Source: a virus. From it: a DNA stretch of 32,428 nucleotides. Location: positions 1 through 32,428 of IMG/VR virus record IMGVR_UViG_3300025087_000232; one strand, given 5' to 3'. Position 1 is the first letter of the stretch, and each line of letters starts with the position of its first letter. The position numbers and the translations under genes were made by a program. Of this stretch, positions 24,300 to 32,259 are shown one piece after another. The notes under the pieces were generated by a model. The model had not been told where the DNA came from. It did not search any database and saw only the letters and a program-made list of their open reading frames with translations.

Positions 24300-26804
24300 A
24301 TGCCTCCCGTAAAGAAAATCTTAATCGGAGCAGGAGGTTTACTTCTGGTAGGGGGAGTAACTTTATTTACTGACGCTAAGATAAATCCTTTCACGGATAA
24401 GATAGATTCGGCCGAGGTCAGAATTGTGGAGAATCTTACTAGTGCTGGAGAATCTAAGGTGGAAGTATCTAAAAATCTACCCGAAATCAGATTAAAAAAA
24501 TGGAATGGAGAGATAGATTTGGGAATAAAGTATGATTCTATTATTGCTTCGGGTACTCGGCCATTTCTGACTAATAAATTTGCTTGGAAAGGAACGAATG
24601 AAGAATTAAATGTTTATCCTGTTTCATTTGAAGGGGATGAGGGAATAGAGATTGATATTATCCTGGATAAAAAGCCAGTTAAGAATGTTTTTGATTTTCA
24701 GATTGAAGGAGCTGAAAGTCTTGATTTTTTTTACCAACCAGCTCTGACCCAGCAAGAAATTGATAAAGGAACTATTATGCCGGAAAACGTAATAGGAAGT
24801 TATGCGGTGTACCATAAAACGAGAAAGAACCACCAAATTGGTTTAACTAATTATGCTACGGGTAAAGCATTTCATATTTATCGACCAGAAGTTATTGACG
24901 CAGATGGAAAAGAAGAATGGGGAATTTTAGATTATCAGAATGGAATTTTAAGCGTAACTGTCCCGCAAGACTTTTTGGATACTGCGGTTTATCCCATAAG
25001 AATTGACCCTACGCTTGCGTTTAGAGCATTGGGTTCTGTTCAAATTGCGACATTAGCTTGGCAAGGTCTTGGCACAGTACAACATGGTAGACCAGAGATT
25101 CTGCCTGAAGCTGGGACTCTCAGTTCTATCCATGTTGGTTTAGAAGGGAGTGCCGTGTCTGAAACTATTGATGCTTTCGCCGCTTTATATAGAGAAGATA
25201 GTGCGGGGGCTAATTCACATAATCTTGTAGCAAGTGTTGAAATTCTTGATTTAGTAATTACTACAACTGCTGGATTTAAAACTTTTACCGCCGCTTCTGA
25301 GACTCTCACTAGTAATGACGATTACATTATGTCTATTCTTTTAGATTATGAAGATATTGCAGGTGTTGGAGAAGAATTATATTTACGAGGAGATGTTAGT
25401 GGGCCATCAGTTCGTAAATATATAGAAGAAACTGATGGCGCGGGGGCTTACGCAACAAGAAAAGCCGAAGACCCTTGGACAGAAGTGGACGCCTCCGATA
25501 CTAATATATATTCTATTTATGTTACCTATGCAGAGCCTTCTCGCGTTATTAACGCCACTAATTACACTTATTGTCGCACGGTTACCAGTAATAATAATGG
25601 TTATACTGATGGCATAGCTACTACCACAATAGGATTATTTCCTTTAGTAGCGACTTCTACTGTTTCTTCTTTGGCAGCTACTTCTTCATCGGGAAATATC
25701 CAACTTATCGGCACGACTACTAATCCCACTCTTTTTACTGATACGCCCATAGATGTTATTTTTGTGGATGAATCCACTTGTTCATTTGGCGTTTCCCTTA
25801 CAGCTATACCTCATTATTTTGAGAAATACGCTTCGACCACGGGAGCTTTTACTGTTCATTTGGGTACTTCTAATATTTCGTCCACCACGGCTAAAGTATT
25901 AGCCATGTATTATGGAAATGCTAATGCCATAGATTTAAATTCTCCAGGGCAAACTTACGCCACATCTTCACCTATTAACCCTGTGGGAATTTGGGATTTA
26001 TCTGTGCCGGAGTTCGCGACTACAACCTCGCCCGATTTTACGGATTCGACTTATAACGCTAATAATGGTCAATCTAATAAGATGAATAATGCTGATTTAG
26101 TAACTGGATATATTGATGGAGCTTTGGATTTTGATGGGAGTAATGATTATGTGGATGTCGGTAAAACAGCCAGTTTGAAGGGGTTGAGCAAGGCAACTAT
26201 TAGTCTTTGGTATAAGGCGCGCGGAACTCCTTCTATCGAAGCATCCCTATATTATGAATCAACGAACACTAGTGGCTTTGGTCGTTTTGCTCTTTCTCAT
26301 AATTCCAACGGAGACTTGCGAATAATAATGCGGGATACAAACATCGGGTCGGCATTCATCGCAACCGATGTGAGTGGCGGTGCCAACAACATTGGGAAAT
26401 GGATTCATCTCGTCGCTACGGTAGATGCAGCGACCGATAATTTACTCCTCTATCGGAATGGTGTTCAAGTCGGGAATAATACTACGGCAAAGGGGCCATT
26501 TACTTCAGATGATCCAGTCAATCCTATAACCATAGGTGCCTATCTGACGAACTATATCAACGGCCTCATTGACGAAGTCCGAGTTTATAAACAAGCACTA
26601 AGCACAGCCGATATTTTGACTATTTATAATAATACATCAGATTCCACTACATTTTGGACATTTGGCAATGAACAAACTCAAGGAGCAGGCGGAGCCGACA
26701 ATAAACAATCCGAAGATTTGGAAGATGGCTGGTTTATGCTGTTTGATTTCGTGGATTGGCTAATGCCGGATTTTTCCGTGATTAAGAATCTATTATATGC
26801 TTAA
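24300..26804 (+). CDS. membrane-anchored DUF2341/LamG-type adhesin (834 aa)
   Basis: An N-terminal transmembrane segment (~6-22) is followed by a beta-rich region (30-250), another beta domain (~250-390), a DUF2341-like segment (~430-550: cysteine pair, DVIFVDESTC, VLAMYYGN) and a concanavalin/LamG-type domain (~575-790: GALDFDGSNDYVDVG, ATISLWYKARG, WIHLVATVDA, LYRNGVQVG, IDEVRVYKQALS). LamG domains bind glycans or proteins. The last ~30 residues are hydrophobic (LFDFVDWLMPDF). Probable surface or fibre receptor-binding protein; whether it is on the virion or the cell is not clear. Confidence 0.65.
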   Translation: MPPVKKILIGAGGLLLVGGVTLFTDAKINPFTDKIDSAEVRIVENLTSAGESKVEVSKNLPEIRLKKWNGEIDLGIKYDSIIASGTRPFLTNKFAWKGTNEELNVYPVSFEGDEGIEIDIILDKKPVKNVFDFQIEGAESLDFFYQPALTQQEIDKGTIMPENVIGSYAVYHKTRKNHQIGLTNYATGKAFHIYRPEVIDADGKEEWGILDYQNGILSVTVPQDFLDTAVYPIRIDPTLAFRALGSVQIATLAWQGLGTVQHGRPEILPEAGTLSSIHVGLEGSAVSETIDAFAALYREDSAGANSHNLVASVEILDLVITTTAGFKTFTAASETLTSNDDYIMSILLDYEDIAGVGEELYLRGDVSGPSVRKYIEETDGAGAYATRKAEDPWTEVDASDTNIYSIYVTYAEPSRVINATNYTYCRTVTSNNNGYTDGIATTTIGLFPLVATSTVSSLAATSSSGNIQLIGTTTNPTLFTDTPIDVIFVDESTCSFGVSLTAIPHYFEKYASTTGAFTVHLGTSNISSTTAKVLAMYYGNANAIDLNSPGQTYATSSPINPVGIWDLSVPEFATTTSPDFTDSTYNANNGQSNKMNNADLVTGYIDGALDFDGSNDYVDVGKTASLKGLSKATISLWYKARGTPSIEASLYYESTNTSGFGRFALSHNSNGDLRIIMRDTNIGSAFIATDVSGGANNIGKWIHLVATVDAATDNLLLYRNGVQVGNNTTAKGPFTSDDPVNPITIGAYLTNYINGLIDEVRVYKQALSTADILTIYNNTSDSTTFWTFGNEQTQGAGGADNKQSEDLEDGWFMLFDFVDWLMPDFSVIKNLLYA

Positions 26805-26805
26805 G

Positions 26806-26886
26806 ATGATGTTTTTGATTTGGGTGATATTTGTGATAGCGGCGAGCGTGAGTATGGCGATAATTCTTAGAAAAGATGAGGAATGA
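26806..26886 (+). CDS. single-span membrane micro-protein (26 aa)
   Basis: A 26-codon frame one base after the previous stop. It is almost wholly a transmembrane helix (FLIWVIFVIAASVSMAIIL) with a short charged tail RKDEE. It overlaps the next gene by 11 bases. It could be a holin/antiholin-like or small regulatory membrane peptide. The ribosome site is poor, so translation may depend on coupling. Confidence 0.4.
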   Translation: MMFLIWVIFVIAASVSMAIILRKDEE

Positions 26887-27088
26887 AAGATTAAAATTTT
26901 TATTGGAAACTTTAGTGGTTACGATAGTTGGGGCGGGTTTCGTGTTTTTTGCCATGAGATTCCTACTGCAAGATATGGATTTTAAATTGGACATTCCACA
27001 AGAGGAAAAGTCTTTAAAAAGGCCGATGATTCCCAATAAAGATAGCTGGGACAGGGATTGGATAGATACTGGAGGAGAAAAAGGATGA
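26876..27088 (+). CDS. small membrane protein (70 aa)
   Basis: A basic start (MRNERLKF) precedes one strong transmembrane segment (~10-31, TLVVTIVGAGFVFFAMRFLL) and a charged C-terminal tail. The stop overlaps the next ATG (ATGA, 27085). A lysis-associated or anchoring role is possible; no family is recognised. Confidence 0.5.
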   Translation: MRNERLKFLLETLVVTIVGAGFVFFAMRFLLQDMDFKLDIPQEEKSLKRPMIPNKDSWDRDWIDTGGEKG

Positions 27089-27408
27089 CAACAGAAAATA
27101 AAAATAACGCGGATAATTTCAAAGAATGGATATTTAAGATTGATCCTAAGTGGTTAATTCTTAATTCTTTCGGGATTTTGGCCGCTATCGTGATTGGGTT
27201 TCTTTATTATAGGACGATTAACGCTCAATTAAATGAAAGTAATGCCGGTATCGTGGCGAAAGTTGAGGCGCATGAACAAAATTCTTCACAAGCCGCGAAA
27301 GAAGATCGGGAAGTAAAAGAACGCTTAGTTAGGGCAATGGACGAAAATACCAGAGCAGTGAACAATTTATATAATTTATGGAAGGTGAATGGGACTTCGG
27401 CTAGATAA
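27085..27408 (+). CDS. membrane protein with coiled coil (107 aa)
   Basis: ATG 27085 with upstream GGAGGAG is preferred to a TTG at 27058. It has one transmembrane segment (~26-44, LNSFGILAAIVIGFLYY) and then a charged coiled coil (~50-100). Membrane-anchored coiled coils next to lysis enzymes resemble i-spanin/Rz-like proteins by shape only. Its end overlaps the peptidase start by 20 bases. Confidence 0.5.
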   Translation: MTTENKNNADNFKEWIFKIDPKWLILNSFGILAAIVIGFLYYRTINAQLNESNAGIVAKVEAHEQNSSQAAKEDREVKERLVRAMDENTRAVNNLYNLWKVNGTSAR

Positions 27409-28297
27409 TATGGATGAAATTATTGAAGGTGAAAGAAATTTTGGGTTAAAACCAACTCCGCCGGATGAGCGGGATTTCAAACTGGGAGCAATCCTGAAAC
27501 TTCCAAAACCTGAAACCTTGCCTGTGGAGTTTATTTTCGATGTCCCTAAGGTGGAAAATCAATATAATACGGATTTTTGTACCGCCTTTGCCACGGGTTA
27601 TATGTCTGAAATTCAGGAAGGGATAGATATCGAACCAGCCTGGACGTTTGCCATGAGTAAGGTGATCTCGGATGACGTAGCCGAATGGGGTCAAGATATT
27701 CGGACAGCCATGAAAACTCATATAAAGTACGGAGCTTTGAATAGAGAAAACTCCCCATTGACGTTAGACGAAAAAAACGGGGATATATTGCGGGAAATAG
27801 ATAACTGGCCGGATAATATAGAGTTTTGGGTTGAAAAAGCCAAACCTTATAAGAAAAAGAGTTTTTTTAAGATAACCGGCCACTACGATCATTTTGACAA
27901 TATTAGGGCTTCTATTTATGAATTTAGGGATTTAAAAAGGGCTGTTGGGCTGGGCGTGGATTGGGCGTGGAATTTATATGAACCCATGATACCCGATCTG
28001 GTTACTAATGGAACCGGCCACATGATTTGCGTCGTGGGCTGGAAAACGGTAGACAATGAGCCTTATTTAGTTATTCAAAATAGTTACGGTAAAGAAGTCG
28101 GAGATGAGGGCAAGCATTATTTTCCCAGAAGGGTGATAAATACCATGGTTGAGAAATATGGAGCTTATATGTTTGTTGATTTGCCCAAAGAACAAGCCAA
28201 ATACTACCTAGATAATGGTATTTTACTTACGGATAACTGGGTTACGGGACTTTGGAAGGCTTTGAGGGTGTTTTTTGGGGGATTGGCGGGGAAATAG
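27389..28297 (+). CDS. papain-like (C1) cysteine peptidase
   Basis: A 302-residue protein with the C1A catalytic layout: NQYNTDFCTAFATG (Gln58 for the oxyanion hole, Cys64 nucleophile), GHMICVVGWK (His211) and IQNSYGKEVGDEGKHYF (Asn231, usual NSWG position). The region before residue 45 (PPDERDFKLG) is the short, propeptide-like lead common to bacterial C1 peptidases. No clear signal peptide; the C-terminal ~20 residues are mildly hydrophobic. It could cleave host surface or virion proteins. The final 56 bases overlap the convergent methyltransferase gene. Confidence 0.85.
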   Translation: MGLRLDNMDEIIEGERNFGLKPTPPDERDFKLGAILKLPKPETLPVEFIFDVPKVENQYNTDFCTAFATGYMSEIQEGIDIEPAWTFAMSKVISDDVAEWGQDIRTAMKTHIKYGALNRENSPLTLDEKNGDILREIDNWPDNIEFWVEKAKPYKKKSFFKITGHYDHFDNIRASIYEFRDLKRAVGLGVDWAWNLYEPMIPDLVTNGTGHMICVVGWKTVDNEPYLVIQNSYGKEVGDEGKHYFPRRVINTMVEKYGAYMFVDLPKEQAKYYLDNGILLTDNWVTGLWKALRVFFGGLAGK

Positions 28298-29279
28298 TTA
28301 AATTTAAAATATTTTGTTTCAGACGTTTTTCAGCTAATTTTATATATTCGGGATTTAATTCTATTCCAATATAATTTCTTCCCAAATAGCATGCGACTTC
28401 GGCGGTTGTGCCAGAACCCATAAAGGGATCAAGGACGATTCCATTTTTCGGACATCCGGCCTTGATCGGCACTTCAATCAACGCAGGTGGAAATGTAGCG
28501 AAGTGAGCGCTGGCATAGGGTTTGGTTGGAATCTTCCAAATAGAACGCATATTCCGACCTCGTTCGTCCGGTCTCATATTTCTACTTCTTGCCGCAATCG
28601 CATATTGTTGTTGTTCTTTTTCACTCGCTATATATTGTGAACTTTTTGCTTTCTTCGCGTTCGGGACGCGAAGATTAAAATAGTTTCCACCCCACCTATT
28701 TATTGGCCCCTGATATGGCTCGTATTGAGTTTCAAAATAATACTTTTTCGATTTCGTAAAAAAGAAAACCGGCTCAAAATCCACTGTGAATCTATCTTTT
28801 ACTGATGAAGGCATACAATTCGGTTTATGCCATATAATCGTATTACGTAAAATCCATTTTTGTTCATCTATCATTCGTATTATCAAACGATAATTTTGAA
28901 AGAGGAGAGATTTTTCATATCCGGGGACGCTCGCCTTTCCCTCCTTCTGCCAACCCTCATTCGTTTGTGTTCCACGATTCGTTGCTTGCTTTCCTTCTCG
29001 TACTCCAGCCCCGCTCCCAGTTCCATAAGAGTCCCCATGATTCCACCAAAGGGTGCCCGTCTTTTTTAGGACTCTTTTTAATTCATTCGTGATCAAAAGC
29101 ATCTTTTTTAAATACTCATCAAAAGTTTTCTCAAGACCAATCTGTCCTTCTACGCCATAATCGCGAAGGCCAAAATAAGGGGGAGAAGTTACAATACAAT
29201 CCACAAATTCGTCTGGCCATGATTTCAAAACCTCCAAAGTATCACCAAGATAAATTTTATTTAATTCAACCTTCTCCAT
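28242..29279 (-). CDS. site-specific DNA methyltransferase (beta class, TSPPY)
   Basis: A 345-residue enzyme with catalytic motif IV TSPPYFGLRD (31-40) before SAM-binding motif I DPFMGSGTT (284-292), followed by LGRNYIGIELNPEY. This beta-class order is typical of N4-cytosine or N6-adenine methyltransferases. A variable ~200-residue middle section (including a Gly/Arg-rich insert near 85-110) would set the DNA target. No restriction endonuclease partner is seen, so it is an orphan, probably protecting phage DNA or changing its regulation. The 3' end overlaps the convergent peptidase gene by 56 bases. Confidence 0.9.
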   Translation of the reverse strand: MEKVELNKIYLGDTLEVLKSWPDEFVDCIVTSPPYFGLRDYGVEGQIGLEKTFDEYLKKMLLITNELKRVLKKTGTLWWNHGDSYGTGSGAGVREGKQATNRGTQTNEGWQKEGKASVPGYEKSLLFQNYRLIIRMIDEQKWILRNTIIWHKPNCMPSSVKDRFTVDFEPVFFFTKSKKYYFETQYEPYQGPINRWGGNYFNLRVPNAKKAKSSQYIASEKEQQQYAIAARSRNMRPDERGRNMRSIWKIPTKPYASAHFATFPPALIEVPIKAGCPKNGIVLDPFMGSGTTAEVACYLGRNYIGIELNPEYIKLAEKRLKQNILNLTISPPIPQKTPSKPSKVP

Positions 29280-29427
29280 GAGTTTTTAAGCAACAATGAT
29301 GTTTTCGTATAGATTTTTTAGGCCATTTTAGACGTTTTAACTCGTGACAAGAACATTTGCAACTCAATTTATGACAGGAACATTTGCAGTATATCTTCAT
29401 TTTACTAAAAGATAGATTTTGAGCCAT
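29266..29427 (-). CDS. Cys/His-repeat micro-protein (53 aa)
   Basis: A leftward 53-codon frame that begins one base after the stop of the ATPase gene and ends inside the methyltransferase start, so it fills the gap exactly. It carries two near-identical units, CKCSCHKL and CKCSCHEL (residues 14-21 and 23-30), and later HHCC. The unit repeat is also visible in DNA (TGCAAATGTTC...TGTCA twice). Ten Cys/His in the two units could bind one or more metal ions. No family is recognised. Confidence 0.55.
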   Translation of the reverse strand: MAQNLSFSKMKIYCKCSCHKLSCKCSCHELKRLKWPKKSIRKHHCCLKTHGEG

Positions 29428-29428
29428 T

Positions 29429-30829
29429 TTATTCTAAATCTTCGGACAACTCGGACTTATCGGACTGTGTTTGGGTGAGTGAGTTATTATTCTCTTTCCA
29501 TTCTAAACCATACGAAACCACTAACTGCCTTAATAAGTCAATATCATAGAATATACCCCTTAATGTTCTATGACTATTTCTTTTTGAAATAAACCCCATT
29601 GCTTTTGTAATACTGGATATTACTTTTTCATCTAATTGTAATCTTATATTCCTACCTTCATTGTATTGATCCGTAATATCTTTAAAAGTTAATACGGCTG
29701 TTCCTAATTCTACTTTATTCTCTAAGTCCATAATTATTTGGACTAGTTTCGCTTCTAAAGTATCAACTGCGGATTCCTTCTTTTGTTTTTTTACTACTTC
29801 CTTTAATTTTAAAAATTTATCTTCTATCTGTGGGATTAATGTTTTTACCATCCTATGAAAACCTATAAATAAATCTTCTACTCTGCCCGTGTCTGGTTTT
29901 TCTAATTCTATAAGATTAGTAGAAATATGATTAAATCTCATAGCAGTCAGTCTTTCTTTTAAAGGTAATGCTAATTCTTTGATTGGTTCTTTTTTAAATA
30001 TTTGTTTACTTGGCTTCATTTCTATAAGAAAAACCCTAGATTCTCCTATATCATCAATCATTCTATTGGAAGTAACTATTGTAGGGCCAAATACTTCAAA
30101 TCTAACTGTATCTTTGAACGCTCCTTTTTCCGGATATAAGACCCTAGAAGCCGTAACTCCCCTTTCTACCCTTCCATAAATTAAATCTTCTGTCTGATTT
30201 CTAACTAATTTTTTAGGAAAGTCTTTAATATCGAAATAAAGAGTAGCTCTATGATCCCTTCCCCATCGAATTAAATTAGCTTCTCTTAATGTTTCCGTCA
30301 TTATACCTCTACGAGCTACATTTATCATTCCTTTAGAAGTTCTACTCTTACCCCGTTCTTTTACTGCAAAGAAATAGATAATAGGGGAAAAATCAAATTT
30401 CTCTATTAAATATGTATGGAAGTCCCACAAAGCTAATAGATCATAATATGAATCATTCGGGAGTTCAGAGAATTGTTTGTGATAATCTACTAAATCATTA
30501 AAAAGCCTCAAACATTCGCCACATCCGCGTTTGTCGTCCGATAAGTCCTTATCGTCCGAATGTTTAGAAATATGAGGTTCTATGCCATCATATCGGGGTA
30601 AAAGCCAATCGAAAGAATTGCTTGGAGGTGGGCTGTACGTCCGATCATTTATGTCCATTTCATCTACAAGTTCTCCATCCGCCAAAAGAAAACGTGGATG
30701 TGAGTCATTTGCAACTATATCAACTAAATCTTCAAAATCAGCGATATAATCTACTCTCGCGATGGGTTCTTTGACCTTTTTTAGCTTTTTAAGTGCCTTT
30801 TTCCCTTCTCCTATCGGCAATTCGTTCAT
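29429..30829 (-). CDS. P-loop ATPase/helicase-like replication protein (probable)
   Basis: A 466-residue protein. It has a non-standard P-loop AVKERGKSR (residues 155-163; the first Gly is Ala), a Walker B-like TLYFDIKDF (196-204) and a sensor-type IVTSNRMIDDIGESRVFLIEM (251-271), where TSNR resembles sensor 1 and R265 an arginine finger. This resembles DNA primase/helicase-type ATPases of phages and plasmids. The N-terminal ~140 residues hold a Cys pair (RGCGEC); the C-terminal ~150 are charged, helical and possibly DNA-binding. It lies next to the DnaA-box-like region and a coiled-coil protein, so a replication role is likely but inferred. Confidence 0.5.
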   Translation of the reverse strand: MNELPIGEGKKALKKLKKVKEPIARVDYIADFEDLVDIVANDSHPRFLLADGELVDEMDINDRTYSPPPSNSFDWLLPRYDGIEPHISKHSDDKDLSDDKRGCGECLRLFNDLVDYHKQFSELPNDSYYDLLALWDFHTYLIEKFDFSPIIYFFAVKERGKSRTSKGMINVARRGIMTETLREANLIRWGRDHRATLYFDIKDFPKKLVRNQTEDLIYGRVERGVTASRVLYPEKGAFKDTVRFEVFGPTIVTSNRMIDDIGESRVFLIEMKPSKQIFKKEPIKELALPLKERLTAMRFNHISTNLIELEKPDTGRVEDLFIGFHRMVKTLIPQIEDKFLKLKEVVKKQKKESAVDTLEAKLVQIIMDLENKVELGTAVLTFKDITDQYNEGRNIRLQLDEKVISSITKAMGFISKRNSHRTLRGIFYDIDLLRQLVVSYGLEWKENNNSLTQTQSDKSELSEDLE

Positions 30830-31031
30830 ATTCAGATGTTAATTTCTTGATAATTTCATATATTTCATCGGCCTTTTCGTTTAATTCCTCGTATTTACGT
30901 CTCAATTCATTGAAATTACGAGCATTAGGTTTAAGAGAATCTAAAAAGTAATCGTTGGCGGCGTAAACATATGTTCCCCGTAGTTCGATCCATTCTTGAA
31001 TCTCTTTTGAAATTTGATCTAATTTATCCAT
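30789..31031 (-). CDS. coiled-coil protein (80 aa)
   Basis: The longer frame opens at 31115, but its first 28 codons run through the GC hairpin at 31041-31066. ATG 31031, 9 bases after that hairpin, is the better start. From there the protein is almost completely helical (KLDQISKEIQEW..., RRKYEELNEKADEIYEIIKKL). It overlaps the next leftward gene by 41 bases. A replication accessory or regulator is possible; no family is recognised. Confidence 0.5.
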   Translation of the reverse strand: MDKLDQISKEIQEWIELRGTYVYAANDYFLDSLKPNARNFNELRRKYEELNEKADEIYEIIKKLTSEYERIADRRREKGT

Positions 31032-31040
31032 AAAACAATC

Positions 31041-31114
31041 GCCCCCGGTGAGTTGGCACCGGGGGCTTCTTAAATATTCAAGAAGATAACCTTGCTTGGT
31101 ACGATGCCAACTCA
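31041..31114. ncRNA. pseudoknot-capable intergenic RNA element, copy B
   Basis: A perfect 10-base-pair stem GCCCCCGGTG/CACCGGGGGC (31041-31050/31057-31066) has loop AGTTGG. TGCCAACTCA (31105-31114) is fully complementary to loop plus two stem bases each side (31049-31058). The 38-base connector holds a small TTCTT/AAGAA stem and a TAACCTT as in copy A, and just before the pairing segment both have a GTAT/ACGAT-TGC-like junction. Read leftward the stem is followed by GATTGTTTT then ATG 31031, so a role as an attenuator or start-site switch is possible. Confidence 0.5.
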
Positions 31115-31118
31115 TCTA

Positions 31119-31145
31119 TTTACAGAATACAACTTATGATATAAT
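31119..31145 (+). promoter_or_regulatory. candidate rightward promoter for 31196 lysis gene
   Basis: TTTACA (31119-31124, one mismatch to -35) is followed by 15 bases and a perfect TATAAT (31140-31145), 51 bases before ATG 31196. The short spacing lowers certainty. The triple repeat (31161-31193) lies just downstream. Confidence 0.4.
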
Positions 31146-31160
31146 TCAGCAAATTACTTT

Positions 31161-31193
31161 TGTGGATATAAAAGTGGATAACTAAGTAGATAA
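31161..31193 (+). repeat. DnaA-box-like triple direct repeat
   Basis: TGTGGATAT, AGTGGATAA and AGTAGATAA recur with a 12-base period (31161, 31173, 31185). The inverse of the consensus DnaA box TTATCCACA is TGTGGATAA; the matches are 8, 8 and 7 of 9. They sit in an AT-rich divergent gap between a replication-type gene block and the lysis gene. This could be an origin or an operator; both readings are inference. Confidence 0.45.
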
Positions 31194-31195
31194 TT

Positions 31196-32245
31196 ATGGA
31201 TCGCCTAAAAGAATTCGCGCAAGCCATACAAGATCACGAGGGCTATTTTCCCGGCAGTCGCGCTTGGAGAAATAAAAACCCAGGAAATTTGAGATTATCG
31301 AAATTCCAAGCCGGAACACGGGATGGTTTTTCTTATTTCGATTCCTATGAGGAAGGACTTGCCGCCCTAATTTTCGATCTCAAAAAGAAATGCCTCGGCC
31401 AAACTCGCACCAGCCTCGACCCCAGCTCCACCATCCTCGATTTCTGCAATGTCTGGGCGCCGTCTTGGGACTCCAATAATCCCCTAATATACGCCCAATT
31501 TATAGCCAAACGCCTCAATTTATCCATTTCCGCTACCCTAGGGGAGATATACTCCGAAGAAGCTCCCAGACCCCTCGAAAATGCCCAACCAGAGGCCAAT
31601 TTCACCCCAAAAATCCAACGCATCGTCTTCTTCCTAGTGGATATCGAAAATAAAGATCCAATCCTAAATGCTATCGGCAAAGTAACGAATTGGTTTGAAA
31701 ATCTTGGCATTGGAACAACCACTAGTATCTTCTATAAAAGCGAAATCCTAAAAATAACCGAGGCTCATGTTCTTACCGGTGCGAATAACACAATGACCAC
31801 AGTAAAAATAATTGATCCCGACCTCGTGAAAGCCATTATAGCCCCAGACATAAAAAATCATCACTTCGCCATATTCACCTATAAGTCCGGCGGCCAGCTT
31901 ACCCCAGTAGAATTTCCCCAACTCTATCTAGGAGCAAACATAATCCAATTCCCAATTTTAAATATTAGCACTCCCGAATATATCACCGAATATATAATCC
32001 ACGAAATCCTGCATGGCTGGTATGCCCGCCTTGCTTATAATGGTATAATTTTAGAGGATGACGTTCACACAAAATCCTTCACCGATACCCGTCCCGAAGC
32101 CAATTATAAAAGAATCGTCGAATCCCTTTTCCCACATGGAGATACGATTTTTCGAGAATTTACCATCCCAGAAAAAATATCCGGCCTCCGGCTTGCCATA
32201 GATCAGCTTTGGAAATATTTACTAAAACTTATAAAGGTCGCTTAA
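31196..32245 (+). CDS. lysozyme-like domain fused to HExxH metallopeptidase-like domain
   Basis: A 349-residue protein. Residues 1-115 match phage muramidase-type domains: QDHEGYFPGSRAWRNKNPGNLR (Glu15 and the NPGNLR signature). Residues ~140-320 form a beta-rich region with HEILH (269-273, a zinc metallopeptidase HExxH) and His291 as a possible third ligand. No signal peptide; release may depend on the holin-like gene downstream. Dual glycan- and peptide-cutting activity would suit an endolysin or an entry enzyme. The metallopeptidase call rests on one motif. Confidence 0.65.
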   Translation: MDRLKEFAQAIQDHEGYFPGSRAWRNKNPGNLRLSKFQAGTRDGFSYFDSYEEGLAALIFDLKKKCLGQTRTSLDPSSTILDFCNVWAPSWDSNNPLIYAQFIAKRLNLSISATLGEIYSEEAPRPLENAQPEANFTPKIQRIVFFLVDIENKDPILNAIGKVTNWFENLGIGTTTSIFYKSEILKITEAHVLTGANNTMTTVKIIDPDLVKAIIAPDIKNHHFAIFTYKSGGQLTPVEFPQLYLGANIIQFPILNISTPEYITEYIIHEILHGWYARLAYNGIILEDDVHTKSFTDTRPEANYKRIVESLFPHGDTIFREFTIPEKISGLRLAIDQLWKYLLKLIKVA

Positions 32246-32259
32246 AAATAAAATAAATT

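Noticed and set aside
31032-31115. N-terminal extension of the leftward coiled-coil protein to 31115
   Set aside because: It would translate through the perfect GC hairpin; ATG 31031 lies just after the hairpin and begins the helical part.
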